This document shows, piece after piece, positions 23,522 to 33,881 of a stretch of 64,000 nt of DNA. Where the stretch lies: contig JAOABC010000003.1 in assembly GCA_026418535.1 (NCBI GenBank), positions 62,001 through 126,000 of the forward strand, written 5' to 3'. The position numbers and the translations under genes were made by a program. The notes under the pieces are model-generated. The model had not been told where the DNA came from and ran no database searches. It worked only from the letters and a program-made list of their open reading frames with translations. This DNA is from Hydrogenothermaceae bacterium. Lineage in GTDB: Bacteria > Aquificota > Aquificia > Aquificales > Hydrogenothermaceae. Position 1 is the stretch's first letter; each line of letters opens with the position of its first letter.

Positions 23522-24940
23522 ATGGTGAACGTCTTTAAATCTGTTGATGAGCTAAAAAAATCTCTAGAAGGTGTTGTATCCTTGGAAGGAGACATTGTAA
23601 AGATAGTGGATGAGAAATCTCTAAGGGAGAGTAAGATAGACGATTTAATTTACACAGCCGTTTTTTCAGATGATTACGATTTAAAGGAGGAGGCAAAGTA
23701 TCTGATAAGGGAGATAGCTAACGAGTTCGGTGCTGTTGCTTCCTCTATAAATGGACTCTACATTGCTATGGGAAGAGGAGGGACAAAGAACTTTACAACC
23801 CCTGCAGTAAATATCAGAGGTATGACGTACGATGTAGCAAGGAGGATGTTCAGAGTAGCCATTAAGAACAATATAGGAGCTATGATTTTTGAGATAGCTA
23901 AGTCTGAAATAGAGTATACCTATCAAAGACCATCTGAGTATGCTTCCTGTGTTTTGGCTGCTGCGGTTAAAGAGGGTTACAAAGGTCCTGTATTCATACA
24001 GGGAGACCACTTCCAGTTTTCCTCCAAAAAGTATTCAGAAAATCCGGAGAAGGAGCTTAAGGCTATAAAGGAGTTAACAAAGGAGGCTATAGATGCAGGG
24101 TTTTATAACATAGATATAGACCCATCCACGTTGGTAGACTATTCAAAGGAAAGCCTGAAGGAGCAACAGTACCACAACTATATAAACACCGGAAAGATGA
24201 CAGACTACATAAGAGAAATTCAACCAGCTGGGATAGATGTTTCAATAGGTGCTGAGATTGGTCACATAGGGGGTAAAAACTCTACTGTTGAAGAGTTTGA
24301 AGCCTTTATGGAGGGATACTTAGAGAGTATAAGTAAAAGACCTGGTATATCTAAGATATCTGTCCAAACTGGAACGGAGCACGGGGGCATACCTCTACCA
24401 GATGGGACTGTCGCAAAGGTGAAGTTAGATTTTGAAGTCCTAATGGCTATAGGAGAGGTAGCAAGGAAGAAGTACGGTCTCTCTGGAACTGTCCAGCACG
24501 GAGCTTCTACTCTACCAGAAGAGTTCTTTGATAAATTTCCTCAGAACAACTGTTCTGAGATTCATCTTGCAACTGGTTTTCAGAACATAATGTTCGATCT
24601 AGCTCCGGAAAGTTTCAAGGAAGAAGTTTACAAGTTTGTAGAAGAGAACTTTAAAGAAGAGTGGAAAGATGAAATAACAAGGGAACAGTTCCTCTATAAA
24701 TCCAGGAAAAGAGGTCTGGGACCGTTCAAGTACCAGTGGTGGACATTGGAGAACAAAGAAGAGATTCTAGAGGCTTTAGAGAAAAAGTTTGAGTTTTTAT
24801 TTGAAAAACTGAACGTATTTGGAACAAAAGAATACACAGATAAATATATAAAACTCGTTAAAGTGCCTTACATAAAAGGCTCTACCAAAGATGTGAAACA
24901 GAAGGCAGAAGATATAAAATTAGAAGCTGGAGCTGACTAA
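23522..24940 (+). CDS. fba: Class II fructose-bisphosphate aldolase, long form
   Basis: Zinc-dependent aldol condensation of DHAP and glyceraldehyde 3-phosphate, acting in gluconeogenesis here. 472 residues, longer than the usual 280-360 of class II enzymes, with an extended N-terminus and a C-terminal helical tail. Metal-site segments are visible: FIQGDHFQF, IGAEIGHIGG and TVQHGASTLP, and the phosphate-site IHLATGFQN. The ATG at 23522 is preceded by GGGAGG; an in-frame ATG at 23495 lies at the likely transcription start (TATGAT at 23481-23486) and is less likely. It is followed by a nucleotidyltransferase-like gene and FBPase in one operon. Confidence 0.85.
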   Translation: MVNVFKSVDELKKSLEGVVSLEGDIVKIVDEKSLRESKIDDLIYTAVFSDDYDLKEEAKYLIREIANEFGAVASSINGLYIAMGRGGTKNFTTPAVNIRGMTYDVARRMFRVAIKNNIGAMIFEIAKSEIEYTYQRPSEYASCVLAAAVKEGYKGPVFIQGDHFQFSSKKYSENPEKELKAIKELTKEAIDAGFYNIDIDPSTLVDYSKESLKEQQYHNYINTGKMTDYIREIQPAGIDVSIGAEIGHIGGKNSTVEEFEAFMEGYLESISKRPGISKISVQTGTEHGGIPLPDGTVAKVKLDFEVLMAIGEVARKKYGLSGTVQHGASTLPEEFFDKFPQNNCSEIHLATGFQNIMFDLAPESFKEEVYKFVEENFKEEWKDEITREQFLYKSRKRGLGPFKYQWWTLENKEEILEALEKKFEFLFEKLNVFGTKEYTDKYIKLVKVPYIKGSTKDVKQKAEDIKLEAGAD

Positions 24941-24942
24941 TT

Positions 24943-25455
24943 TTGAGTTTAGACAAACAGATAAAAGCCATAAGAGAGATATACAACCAGTTTGATAGAG
25001 CTGGTGAAAAACACCAGCCAATAATTGTGGGAAAGTTTGCCCTTACTGTGTATACACAAGGAATGTACCCTGCTAACATCATCTCTCTACTGTATCCGGA
25101 TGTTCCACTCCTGGAGAGAATCTTAGCGGAACTGGAATACAAAAGGTTTGGAGACATATGGATAAGGAACGAGATAAACGTAGAAGTAAGTAAAGATTTT
25201 CACCTGTTAACAGGTAGCCTCAATAGAATAGAAGTGGATAGGGAGCAGATAATAAATGTTCTCTCCCTGGAGGACCTTTTACTTGATATGATGATTTACT
25301 GTGTGGAGGGAGACGACCTCGTTTGTGAGATGATAAGAATGATGATAAAATCTTACTACAGCTTTATAGACTTCCACTACTTGTACCAGAGAGTAAAAGA
25401 TAAAAGATTTATACCAAAGATAAAAGAATTCAAAAAATCAGCAGAGGGTGGATAA
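24943..25455 (+). CDS. Nucleotidyltransferase-like hypothetical protein
   Basis: 170 residues, TTG start directly after the aldolase stop, ending in TAA just before FBPase. The segment IIVGKFALTVYTQGMYPANIISLLYPD loosely fits the substrate-binding start of nucleotidyltransferase-fold proteins (DUF6036-like), but the catalytic Asp pair is not plain. The C-terminal half is helical with acidic EGDDLVCEMIRMM. There is no membrane segment. Being wedged between two gluconeogenic genes suggests a link in expression; function is unknown. Confidence 0.55.
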   Translation: MSLDKQIKAIREIYNQFDRAGEKHQPIIVGKFALTVYTQGMYPANIISLLYPDVPLLERILAELEYKRFGDIWIRNEINVEVSKDFHLLTGSLNRIEVDREQIINVLSLEDLLLDMMIYCVEGDDLVCEMIRMMIKSYYSFIDFHYLYQRVKDKRFIPKIKEFKKSAEGG

Positions 25456-25456
25456 T

Positions 25457-26425
25457 ATGAGGATAGGAATGGACTTGAACAGCTTTATCTTAAATGAAGA
25501 AAGAAGATATCCGTCTGCTACTGGCTCTCTCTCGAGAGCTTTAGTGACTATTGAATCAGCTACAAAGGTTATAGCGTCTCATGTTAGAATGGCCGGTTTA
25601 GTGGATGTTCTTGGAAAGGCAGAAAAGATAAATATACAAGGTGAGGAAGTCCAAAAGTTAGATGAACTTTCAAACAGCATACTTATAGACTACCTCTCCA
25701 ACTCCGGAGAGTTTTTCGCCTTAGCATCTGAAGAGTTAGATGAGCCTATATTCCCAGAAGAAGGAAGAGATGCTAAGTACGTAATAGCCTTTGACCCCCT
25801 GGATGGATCATCAAACATAGATGTTAACGTAAACATAGGAACTATATTCTCCATCCATAGAAGAGTAAATTCAGATATATCAGACTTTCTGCAAGAAGGG
25901 TATAAACAAGTTGCAGCAGGATATATAATATACGGCTCATCCACCATGTTTATTCTATCTACAGGTAATGGAGTGAACGGTTTTACCTTAGACCCTTCTG
26001 TAGGTATGTTTATCCTTTCCCATCCAGATATTAAACTTCCAGAAAAAGGTAAGATATACTCTTTCAACGAGTCAAACATAAAAAAGTGGGAGCCCCAAAC
26101 ACTTGTTAAGTATGTTGAAGCTCTGAAAGAAGAAGGTTACACATCAAGGTATATAGGCTCCATGGTGGCGGATGTTCACAGGACAATAATAAAGGGTGGC
26201 GTATTTGCATACCCGGCTGACAAGAAGAACAAAAACGGAAAGTTAAGACTACTCTATGAAGCATCTCCAATGGCATTCCTTACAGTTCAAGCAGGTGGAT
26301 TAGCTACAGCCGGATATGAAGATATTCTTAACATAAAGCCTACAGATATTCACCAGAGAGTTCCTGTGTTTTTAGGAAGTAGAAAGGAGATAAACCAGCT
26401 TCTTGAGTTCGTAGAGTATGGATAA
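25457..26425 (+). CDS. fbp: Class I fructose-1,6-bisphosphatase
   Basis: Hydrolyses fructose 1,6-bisphosphate to fructose 6-phosphate in gluconeogenesis. The class I signature is present: SEELDEPI, then the metal-binding FDPLDGSSNIDVNVNIGTIF, and C-terminal LLYEASPMAFLTVQAGG. 322 residues is normal. The ATG at 25457 follows AGGGTGG with good spacing; an upstream GTG (25448) lies within the neighbour. Its end overlaps crcB by 8 nt. Operon with the aldolase gives two consecutive steps from triose phosphates to hexose, as expected in an autotroph. Confidence 0.93.
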   Translation: MRIGMDLNSFILNEERRYPSATGSLSRALVTIESATKVIASHVRMAGLVDVLGKAEKINIQGEEVQKLDELSNSILIDYLSNSGEFFALASEELDEPIFPEEGRDAKYVIAFDPLDGSSNIDVNVNIGTIFSIHRRVNSDISDFLQEGYKQVAAGYIIYGSSTMFILSTGNGVNGFTLDPSVGMFILSHPDIKLPEKGKIYSFNESNIKKWEPQTLVKYVEALKEEGYTSRYIGSMVADVHRTIIKGGVFAYPADKKNKNGKLRLLYEASPMAFLTVQAGGLATAGYEDILNIKPTDIHQRVPVFLGSRKEINQLLEFVEYG

Positions 26426-26795
26426 ATTCTTCGTAATAGCTTTAGGTGGCTCTCTAGGAGCTATTCTTAGATATCTTACTGGGTTATATTCAGCTAAGAT
26501 CTTCGGGATAAACTTTCCCTACGGAACGCTGATCGTTAATCTTCTAGGCTCCTTTATACTATCTTTTTCTATGGTCCTCTTCTTAGAAAAACTTTCGTTG
26601 GACCCCCTATGGAGACTGTTTGTTGCTGTTGGATTTTGTGGTAGCTTTACTACCCTTTCCTCCGTAACATATGAGACTTTATCCCTCTTTATAGAGGGGG
26701 ATTATATAAAGGCTATTTTGAACCTCATTCTCAACTTCTTAATATCCCTCCTATTTGCAATAGCTGGTATAATTTTAGCGAGAACTATACTTTAG
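26418..26795 (+). CDS. crcB: Fluoride channel CrcB/Fluc
   Basis: 125-residue four-helix membrane channel that exports fluoride as a dual-topology dimer. GGSLGAILRYLTGLY at the N-terminus, NLLGSFIL in helix 2 and GFCGSFTTLSSVTYET in helix 3 (with the central Na+/Phe-box signature) are Fluc hallmarks. It overlaps FBPase by 8 nt and is followed after 8 nt by a DUF190 gene, its usual companion, here interrupted by a stop. No fluoride riboswitch is seen, since no leader lies upstream. FBPase and aldolase-linked enzymes are fluoride-sensitive, which would explain the operon, as inference. Confidence 0.9.
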   Translation: MDKFFVIALGGSLGAILRYLTGLYSAKIFGINFPYGTLIVNLLGSFILSFSMVLFLEKLSLDPLWRLFVAVGFCGSFTTLSSVTYETLSLFIEGDYIKAILNLILNFLISLLFAIAGIILARTIL

Positions 26796-26803
26796 GTTTA
26801 AGC

Positions 26804-27130
26804 ATGAAGTTAGAGGCCGAGTCTATTTTACTGCAAGTGCATATTGGAGAAGCGGATAAGCACCACGGTACAGCTCTTTAGAAAAAGATATTAGATTTAT
26901 TGAGAGAGAATGGCATAGCCGGAGCCACGGTCTTAAGAGGTATAGCAGGCTACGGCAAATCAACTGTGATCCATACTGCTTCAATATTGGATATATCTCA
27001 AGATCTACCTATAGTCATAGAGGTTATAGACAGTGAAGAAAAAATAAAGAGTGTGTTGCCAAAGCTCGAACCATTCATAAAAAATGGACTTATAACTATG
27101 GAGAAAGTAAAGGTTATAAAGTACGTTTGA
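26804..27130 (+). pseudogene. DUF190 gene with in-frame amber codon
   Basis: From ATG 26804 the frame reads LEAESILLQVHIGEADKHHG then TAG at codon 26 (26879-26881), where the family has a Tyr-type residue (GxxLY). The same frame continues without further fault through GIAGATVLRGIAGYGKSTVIHTA and LPIVIEVIDSEEKI to the TGA at 27128-27130, all strongly DUF190-like. One base change (TAT or TAC to TAG) would explain it. A downstream TTG (26900) could restart a 76-residue truncated product. DUF190 proteins are linked with CrcB and with potassium/nitrogen signalling-like PII folds. Confidence 0.85.
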
Positions 27131-27204
27131 GAAGTTTAAAAATTCAATATACGACTACCTTATGATTATTGCATGTTCTATTTTTTTTGAATTTTTAAAC
27201 CTTC
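27131..27204. repeat. Near-perfect 17/18-bp inverted repeat between convergent genes
   Basis: The arm 27131-27147 (GAAGTTTAAAAATTCAA) is the inverse of 27187-27204 except for one inserted G. The spacer of 39 bp ends in eight Ts. It lies between the DUF190 stop and the 31-residue peptide stop. It could be a two-way terminator or the ends of a very small mobile element relic; the right arm is part of the 27-bp repeat matched at 12199-12224. Confidence 0.55.
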
Positions 27205-27216
27205 TACAGTCCCTTA

Positions 27217-27312
27217 TTATTTTTTCGACCTTTTAAGGAATTTAACTCCCACTACAAGGTAGGTAAGAGTGAAGGCTACCATGACGAGTATAGGGACTAT
27301 AATCTCTAACAT
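27217..27312 (-). CDS. 31-residue single-span membrane peptide
   Basis: ATG directly abuts the queD stop (TAGATG). The peptide reads LEIIVPILVMVAFTLTYLVVGVKFL followed by a basic tail (KRSKK), a clean single membrane helix with positive-inside end. It is 31 residues and ends TAA at 27217-27219. Its position at the end of the hisIE-bcp-pyrK-queD operon suggests it is translated by coupling. No family is recognised. Conservation in relatives would settle whether it is real. Confidence 0.5.
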   Translation of the reverse strand: MLEIIVPILVMVAFTLTYLVVGVKFLKRSKK

Positions 27313-27798
27313 CTACTCTCCGGTGTAGGTTGCCTTTCCTGTTGACGTCTCCCAGAGTGTTACTCTGATCACCTTTATATCTTCTTCAAGGCCTGCTTCC
27401 TTTAACTTATTTACGAGAAAGTCATAGAAGTATCTAGCCAGGGCCTCTGCAGTAGGGCAGAAATCCACTTCTGTTATCTTATAGCAACCAAAAAGTTCCT
27501 TAAATTTAGGGTATATAGGGTCGTTTATATCTATGATGAAAGAGTGATCAAATACGCTGTCTACCAAGTTCTTAAGGGCAGACTTTATATGATAGAAGTC
27601 CACAACCACATCCTGTTCATTCAGAGTGTCTGAACCTACTGTAACCTCCAAAACATAACTGTGACCGTGCAGATTTACACACTTATTTTCTATAGGTACT
27701 CCTTCCGATAGTCTTGCAGTTTTACCTTCTCTTAAGTTCTGCTTCCATACTCTGTGTCCAGCTTCAAACCGAAATATCTTAGTTATCTCGTATTTCAT
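27313..27798 (-). CDS. queD: 6-carboxy-tetrahydropterin synthase (QueD)
   Basis: Converts dihydroneopterin triphosphate to 6-carboxy-tetrahydropterin in queuosine/7-deazaguanine synthesis. The tunnel-fold protein has zinc ligands His15 (FEAGHR), His44 and His46 (LHGHSY), and the catalytic Cys40 (KCVNLHGH). FDHSFIIDIND and CPTAEALARYFYD complete the family pattern. 161 residues is a little long because of an insertion after FEAGHR. GGAGG precedes the start. A second, Cys-less paralogue is at 46338. No queC, queE or queF lies in the window. Confidence 0.9.
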   Translation of the reverse strand: MKYEITKIFRFEAGHRVWKQNLREGKTARLSEGVPIENKCVNLHGHSYVLEVTVGSDTLNEQDVVVDFYHIKSALKNLVDSVFDHSFIIDINDPIYPKFKELFGCYKITEVDFCPTAEALARYFYDFLVNKLKEAGLEEDIKVIRVTLWETSTGKATYTGE

Positions 27799-27808
27799 AA
27801 CATTCCTC

Positions 27809-28585
27809 CTACAGTTCTATCTGACTAGCTTCAAAAACAGGACCTTCATAACATACCCTTACGTAGTTATCGCTCTGGACATCCTTAACTACACATCCAA
27901 TACATATACCTATTCCACATGCCATCTTTGTCTCTAAAGAAAGATAACAAGGTATGTTTAGACTCTTAGCTATTTTTGATACTGCTCTCATCATAGGAGT
28001 AGGTCCACATACAGCTAATGCTGAGTTTAGGTTCTCTCTGATCAAGCTTTCTAAATCTTGGGTTATAAGCCCTCTCTTTCCGAAGCTTCCATCGTCTGTG
28101 TAAAATATTACATCAAAATTGTTCTCCTTTATCCAGTCTATCATGGAAAGCTCATCTTTACTCCTAGCTCCGTAAAGAGATACAAATCCCTTCCCTTTTT
28201 CTCTAAGCCTCTTCATCAGTAGAGACAGTCCAGCAAAACCAATTCCACCACCTACTATGATGTATTTATCGTAGTTCTCTGGAAAAAGGTTATTTCCTAA
28301 AGGTCCTAAAACATCTACTGAATCTCCAGTTTTTAGGGTAGATAGGTAGTAGGTCCCCCTGCCGTGGATATCGTAGTACACTACTATATTCTCATCTTCT
28401 ACATCTGCAACAGCAAAAGCTCTCCTTAAGAGAGGGTCGTAGTAGTTCTCCAAAGTTGGTTTTATCATCACAAACTGAGCTGGTTTTGAGTTTTTTGTTA
28501 TCTGCGGAGCTTCTAACTTCATAATCCACGTTTTCCCAGAGATGAACCTATTTTCTACTATCTTAGCTTTTGTGTCCACTATCAC
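27809..28585 (-). CDS. pyrK: Dihydroorotate dehydrogenase electron-transfer subunit
   Basis: Passes electrons between the FMN subunit PyrD and NAD+ via FAD and a [2Fe-2S] cluster. The N-terminal ferredoxin-reductase FAD domain has LLRRAFAVADV, the NAD domain has YIIVGGGIGFAGLSLL, and the C-terminal cluster motif is CGIGICIGC with a fourth Cys at YVRVC. 258 residues is normal. Start overlaps the bcp stop by 4 nt. PyrD is not in the window. Related ferredoxin-NADP reductase-like subunits share the fold, but the C-terminal cluster favours PyrK. Confidence 0.9.
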   Translation of the reverse strand: MIVDTKAKIVENRFISGKTWIMKLEAPQITKNSKPAQFVMIKPTLENYYDPLLRRAFAVADVEDENIVVYYDIHGRGTYYLSTLKTGDSVDVLGPLGNNLFPENYDKYIIVGGGIGFAGLSLLMKRLREKGKGFVSLYGARSKDELSMIDWIKENNFDVIFYTDDGSFGKRGLITQDLESLIRENLNSALAVCGPTPMMRAVSKIAKSLNIPCYLSLETKMACGIGICIGCVVKDVQSDNYVRVCYEGPVFEASQIEL

Positions 28586-29046
28586 TTATTCACCTCGTAG
28601 AACTTTAGTATCTGGTCTATGTGTCCCTTTGCTTTTACGTTTTTCCAGCGTTTTTTTACTTCTCCTTCCGGAGAGATTATGTAAGTACTTCTTATTACAC
28701 CTACAGTTTTTTTACCATACATGGTCTTTTCCCCGTAAGCATCATAGTCCTTTATAACCTGCAGGTCCTTATCTGACACAAGTATGAAGTTTAAACTGTA
28801 CTTTTCCTTAAACTTCCTATGACTATCTAAACTGTCTGGACTAACTCCAACCACTATGGCTATATCCTTAAGTAGATTTAAGTTATCCCTGAAGTCACAG
28901 GCCTGAGTGGTACATCCAGGTGTGTCATCCTTAGGATAGAAATACAGAACTATATCTTTGTCTTTACCTAAATAATTCCTCAGACAGAAGTTGATCTCCT
29001 GTTCGTTCTCATCTATAGCAAGTAAGCAGAAATCTTTGGCTACCAT
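28582..29046 (-). CDS. bcp: Peroxiredoxin, Bcp/PrxQ type
   Basis: Thiol peroxidase that reduces hydrogen and organic peroxides. Peroxidatic Cys45 and the resolving Cys50 lie in DDTPGCTTQACDF, the atypical two-Cys PrxQ pattern, and the core FYPKDDTPG is intact. 154 residues is normal. There is no signal peptide, so it is cytoplasmic. The gene lies between hisIE (12 nt) and pyrK (4 nt overlap). It adds a peroxide sink to the SOR and SOD genes at the left end of the window. Confidence 0.95.
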   Translation of the reverse strand: MVAKDFCLLAIDENEQEINFCLRNYLGKDKDIVLYFYPKDDTPGCTTQACDFRDNLNLLKDIAIVVGVSPDSLDSHRKFKEKYSLNFILVSDKDLQVIKDYDAYGEKTMYGKKTVGVIRSTYIISPEGEVKKRWKNVKAKGHIDQILKFYEVNK

Positions 29047-29058
29047 GTTTATAACCTC

Positions 29059-29676
29059 CTACTTGTATCTATTTAATAACTCTTGTTGGATCTGTGCAAG
29101 TTCTACCCCCGAATCTACAAGTGCAACCACAAGGTGGAAAAGCATATCAGCAGACTCCATAACTATCTCCTCTTTATTTCTATTTTTCAGAGCTATTACT
29201 ACCTCTACAGCTTCCTCTCCAACTTTCTGTACTATCTTATCACTACCCTTTTTAAACAGGGATGTGATATATGAGCTTTCTGGCATGTTATTTTTTCTTT
29301 CAGTGGCAAGACTGTAAAGTATATGGAGAATCTCAAAGCTGTCTGGTTTAGCTTGGGTTGTGAGTATGCTCCTGTAAAAACACGTTGGTTGTCCTGTATG
29401 ACAGGCAGGGCCTTCCTCTATGACTGTGTATATTAGACTATCCTCGTCACAGTCCACTTTTATGTCTACTACTCTCTGTAAGTTTCCGGATGTCTCTCCC
29501 TTTTTCCAAAGGGACTTTCTTGAGCGGGAGTAGTAGGTTGCATATCCGGATTTTATAGTCTCCTCTATAGCCTCTCTGTTAGCATATGCTTGCATCAATA
29601 TCTTTCCAGAGTAATAACTTTGGGTTATGACAGGAATTAGACCATCTTCTCCGAACTTCAAAATGTCTATATTCAT
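29059..29676 (-). CDS. hisIE: Bifunctional phosphoribosyl-AMP cyclohydrolase / phosphoribosyl-ATP pyrophosphatase
   Basis: Steps 2 and 3 of histidine synthesis. The HisI domain (about 1-110) has VITQSYYSGKILMQAYAN, RSRKSLWKKGETSGN and the zinc site DCDEDSL...ACHTG. The HisE domain (about 115-205) has SSYITSLFKKGSDKIVQKVGEEAVEVVIA and ESADMLFHLVVAL. 205 residues is normal for the fusion. It heads the minus-strand operon hisIE-bcp-pyrK-queD. It is divergent from the rhodanese gene. Confidence 0.95.
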   Translation of the reverse strand: MNIDILKFGEDGLIPVITQSYYSGKILMQAYANREAIEETIKSGYATYYSRSRKSLWKKGETSGNLQRVVDIKVDCDEDSLIYTVIEEGPACHTGQPTCFYRSILTTQAKPDSFEILHILYSLATERKNNMPESSYITSLFKKGSDKIVQKVGEEAVEVVIALKNRNKEEIVMESADMLFHLVVALVDSGVELAQIQQELLNRYK

Positions 29677-29732
29677 AAAGTAACCTCTTCCAGACTTTTC
29701 AGTTATAATAATTTTACCTTAAAAAAATTAGT

Positions 29733-29741
29733 TGGTATGGT
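29733..29741 (+). promoter_or_regulatory. Extended -10 (TGGTATGGT) of a probably leaderless rhodanese promoter
   Basis: TGG-TATGGT ends 6 nt before the rhodanese ATG (29748), and no Shine-Dalgarno lies between. The same TGGTAT-N12-ATG layout precedes rng (37701-37718). Confidence 0.4.
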
Positions 29742-29747
29742 GTAAGC

Positions 29748-30128
29748 ATGGTGGGAAAGTCTGTGATTATTTTTCTCTTAGGAATTCTTTCTTTAACTTA
29801 TGCCTTTGAGAACATAGACTCAACAAAGTTTAAAGAGATTATGGAAAAAGAAAAGGGTATTTTAGTCCTTGACGTCAGAACGCCAGTAGAGTATAGAGAA
29901 GACGGACACATACCAGGCTCCATTCTTATTCCAGTTCAGATATTACCTCAACACATAAAAGATATAGAGAATTTTAAGAATAAGAAAGTGTTAATATACT
30001 GTAGAAGTGGTAACAGGAGTGTATATGCCTCTCGGATTTTAGAGCAAAACGGCTTTAATAAGGTTTATAACCTGAAGGAAGGGATCATAGGTTGGAAAAA
30101 ATCTGGATTTCCGGTGGAGTTTAGGTAA
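29748..30128 (+). CDS. Periplasmic rhodanese-domain protein
   Basis: 126 residues: signal peptide (about 1-19, MVGKSVIIFLLGILSLTYA) then a single rhodanese domain. The active loop CRSGNRS has Cys85, and LDVRTPVEYREDGHIPGSI is the family's CH2A-type motif. It should hold sulfane sulfur in the periplasm, which suits a sulfur-metabolising chemolithotroph, but no sox or sqr genes are adjacent. It lies alone between divergent hisIE and convergent glycosyltransferase relics. The substrate is not evident from sequence. Confidence 0.9.
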   Translation: MVGKSVIIFLLGILSLTYAFENIDSTKFKEIMEKEKGILVLDVRTPVEYREDGHIPGSILIPVQILPQHIKDIENFKNKKVLIYCRSGNRSVYASRILEQNGFNKVYNLKEGIIGWKKSGFPVEFR

Positions 30129-30129
30129 A

Positions 30130-30630
30130 CTACACCTTAACAAATATCCTTTCCAAGTCCTTAGTGAAATTCAACGGCTCTTGTTTTATAATACTTCTAT
30201 AATCTTTAAAGTCTGCAATCCTTTCCTCAAAGTTATCAAAACAGTCTCGTATTTTTTTGACAGTATTAACGGGATGTTCTCCACTTTATCCTCTATTTTG
30301 TAATTCTCCGGAATAGGAACATCTTCTCTGTACTTAGCAATACCTCTTCTTCCGGTAATAACACAACATTCTAACATAGCAGCTTCCCTTGGAATTCTAT
30401 CTTTACCTGTATGATTTCCAAAATCTATGTATACTTTTGCTTTTTTGAGAATATCTATCACTTCCTGCCTTGTTATATTAACAAGGGCAAATTTTATATC
30501 TTCGCTATGTTTTACTGATTGTGCTGTAAAGATATAACCTTTCTTAAGGTTAGATTAGAAACATACTTATAGACTATTATTCCGTTCTCATCTCTATAAT
30601 CATAACAGTTACCACCTACCAGTCAAACAT
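30130..30630 (-). pseudogene. Frameshifted glycosyltransferase-like (capsular/LPS) gene
   Basis: From ATG 30630 the frame reads MFDW then stops. Further pieces follow in other frames: VGGNCYDYRDENGIIVYKYVSNLTLRK, then GYIFTAQSVKHSEDIKF through AKVYIDFGNHTGKDRIPREAAMLECCVITGRRG, then after YET a last piece FDNFEERIADFKDYRSII ending at 30130-30132. At least three frameshifts are needed. The DFGNHxGKDRIPREAA motif matches a family of putative polysaccharide glycosyltransferases. It directly follows another broken glycosyltransferase, so a small surface-polysaccharide locus has decayed. Confidence 0.75.
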
Positions 30631-32856
<2,226 letters not shown>

Positions 32857-33846
32857 TTACTTAGTGTATATATCCATTATAAACTTTGTTATCTTCTGTT
32901 TTAAAGGCAGTTTCTTCATAACCTCTTTTTTTATGTTTTCTACTTCCTTCTTCAGGTCTGTATACTCAAGCTCTTTTACAAGAAGCTCTAACTGGTCTAA
33001 CAGCTCTAAACCTCTTTTGTAATCTCCTTTATCAAATAGATTGATAACCGCATCTTCCATAACTTTTACGTATTCTGGTTCCAACTTGAGATTATAGTCG
33101 ATCTGAAGACCTTTCACAAAATACTCTGCTGCTTTTATGTTGTCCCCTTCTTTGGCTTTTTTCTTACCAAGCTGAAAGTAGTATCTGGCAATGTCCAAAA
33201 AGTAGGATATCTCCTCTGGAACCAAGATAACAGCCTTTTTAAGGTTGTCTATGGCATCTTCATAAAGACCAAGTTTCGCCAGAGAGTGTGCCTTGTAAAC
33301 GTAAGCTTCTACGAAGTACTTGTTCTTCTCTATAGTTCTGTTAAACTGCTCTATAGCTTGCTGGTATTTGCCTGCGTTGTAGAATATCTTTCCCAAAGAG
33401 TAGTAGTATCTATCGTCCCCTTCCTTTCCAGAAACCTTACTCAGATACTCCATAGCTTTATCATCGTTTCCTTCTATCAGCTCTATCTGGGCTAAAAGAG
33501 AATAGGCTTCCTTTATATTTGGGTTCAACTTCACAGTAGTTTGAAGGTCAGATTTTGCCTCTTCAAACTCTCCCTTCTGAAGGTACACCTTCCCTCTTTC
33601 AAAGAAACTCTCCGCATAATCTGGCTTTATTCTTATAGCTTCGGAGAAAAGGGTGATGGCAACATCCAAACTCTCTTGGTTTAGGTCTAACGTAGCAACC
33701 TTACCCCTCCAGTAGTGAATCTCTGGGATTTCCGGATTGAGTAGTATAGCTTCGTCTAAAAGAGTTATAGCCATCTCATAGTTTTCGTTTTGGTAATGAT
33801 ATATAGCTTTGTTCAGTAGATGATACGCATCCACGGCAGTTGACAT
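32857..33846 (-). CDS. Tetratricopeptide-repeat protein
   Basis: 329 residues with about seven TPR units (for example DAYHLLNKAIYHYQNENYEMAITLLDEAI, PDYAESFFERGKVYLQKGEFEEAKSDLQ, KYFVEAYVYKAHSLAKLGLYEDAIDNLKKAV). It has no signal peptide or lipobox, so it is cytoplasmic, with a C-terminal coiled-coil region. The start at 33846 is chosen because GGAGG lies just upstream; the longer frame to 33891 would overlap the divergent tamB start. It is a protein-interaction scaffold of unknown partner, co-transcribed with serS. Confidence 0.8.
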   Translation of the reverse strand: MSTAVDAYHLLNKAIYHYQNENYEMAITLLDEAILLNPEIPEIHYWRGKVATLDLNQESLDVAITLFSEAIRIKPDYAESFFERGKVYLQKGEFEEAKSDLQTTVKLNPNIKEAYSLLAQIELIEGNDDKAMEYLSKVSGKEGDDRYYYSLGKIFYNAGKYQQAIEQFNRTIEKNKYFVEAYVYKAHSLAKLGLYEDAIDNLKKAVILVPEEISYFLDIARYYFQLGKKKAKEGDNIKAAEYFVKGLQIDYNLKLEPEYVKVMEDAVINLFDKGDYKRGLELLDQLELLVKELEYTDLKKEVENIKKEVMKKLPLKQKITKFIMDIYTK

Positions 33847-33881
33847 GACAGCACCTCCACTCTTTGTATTAAAATTATACA

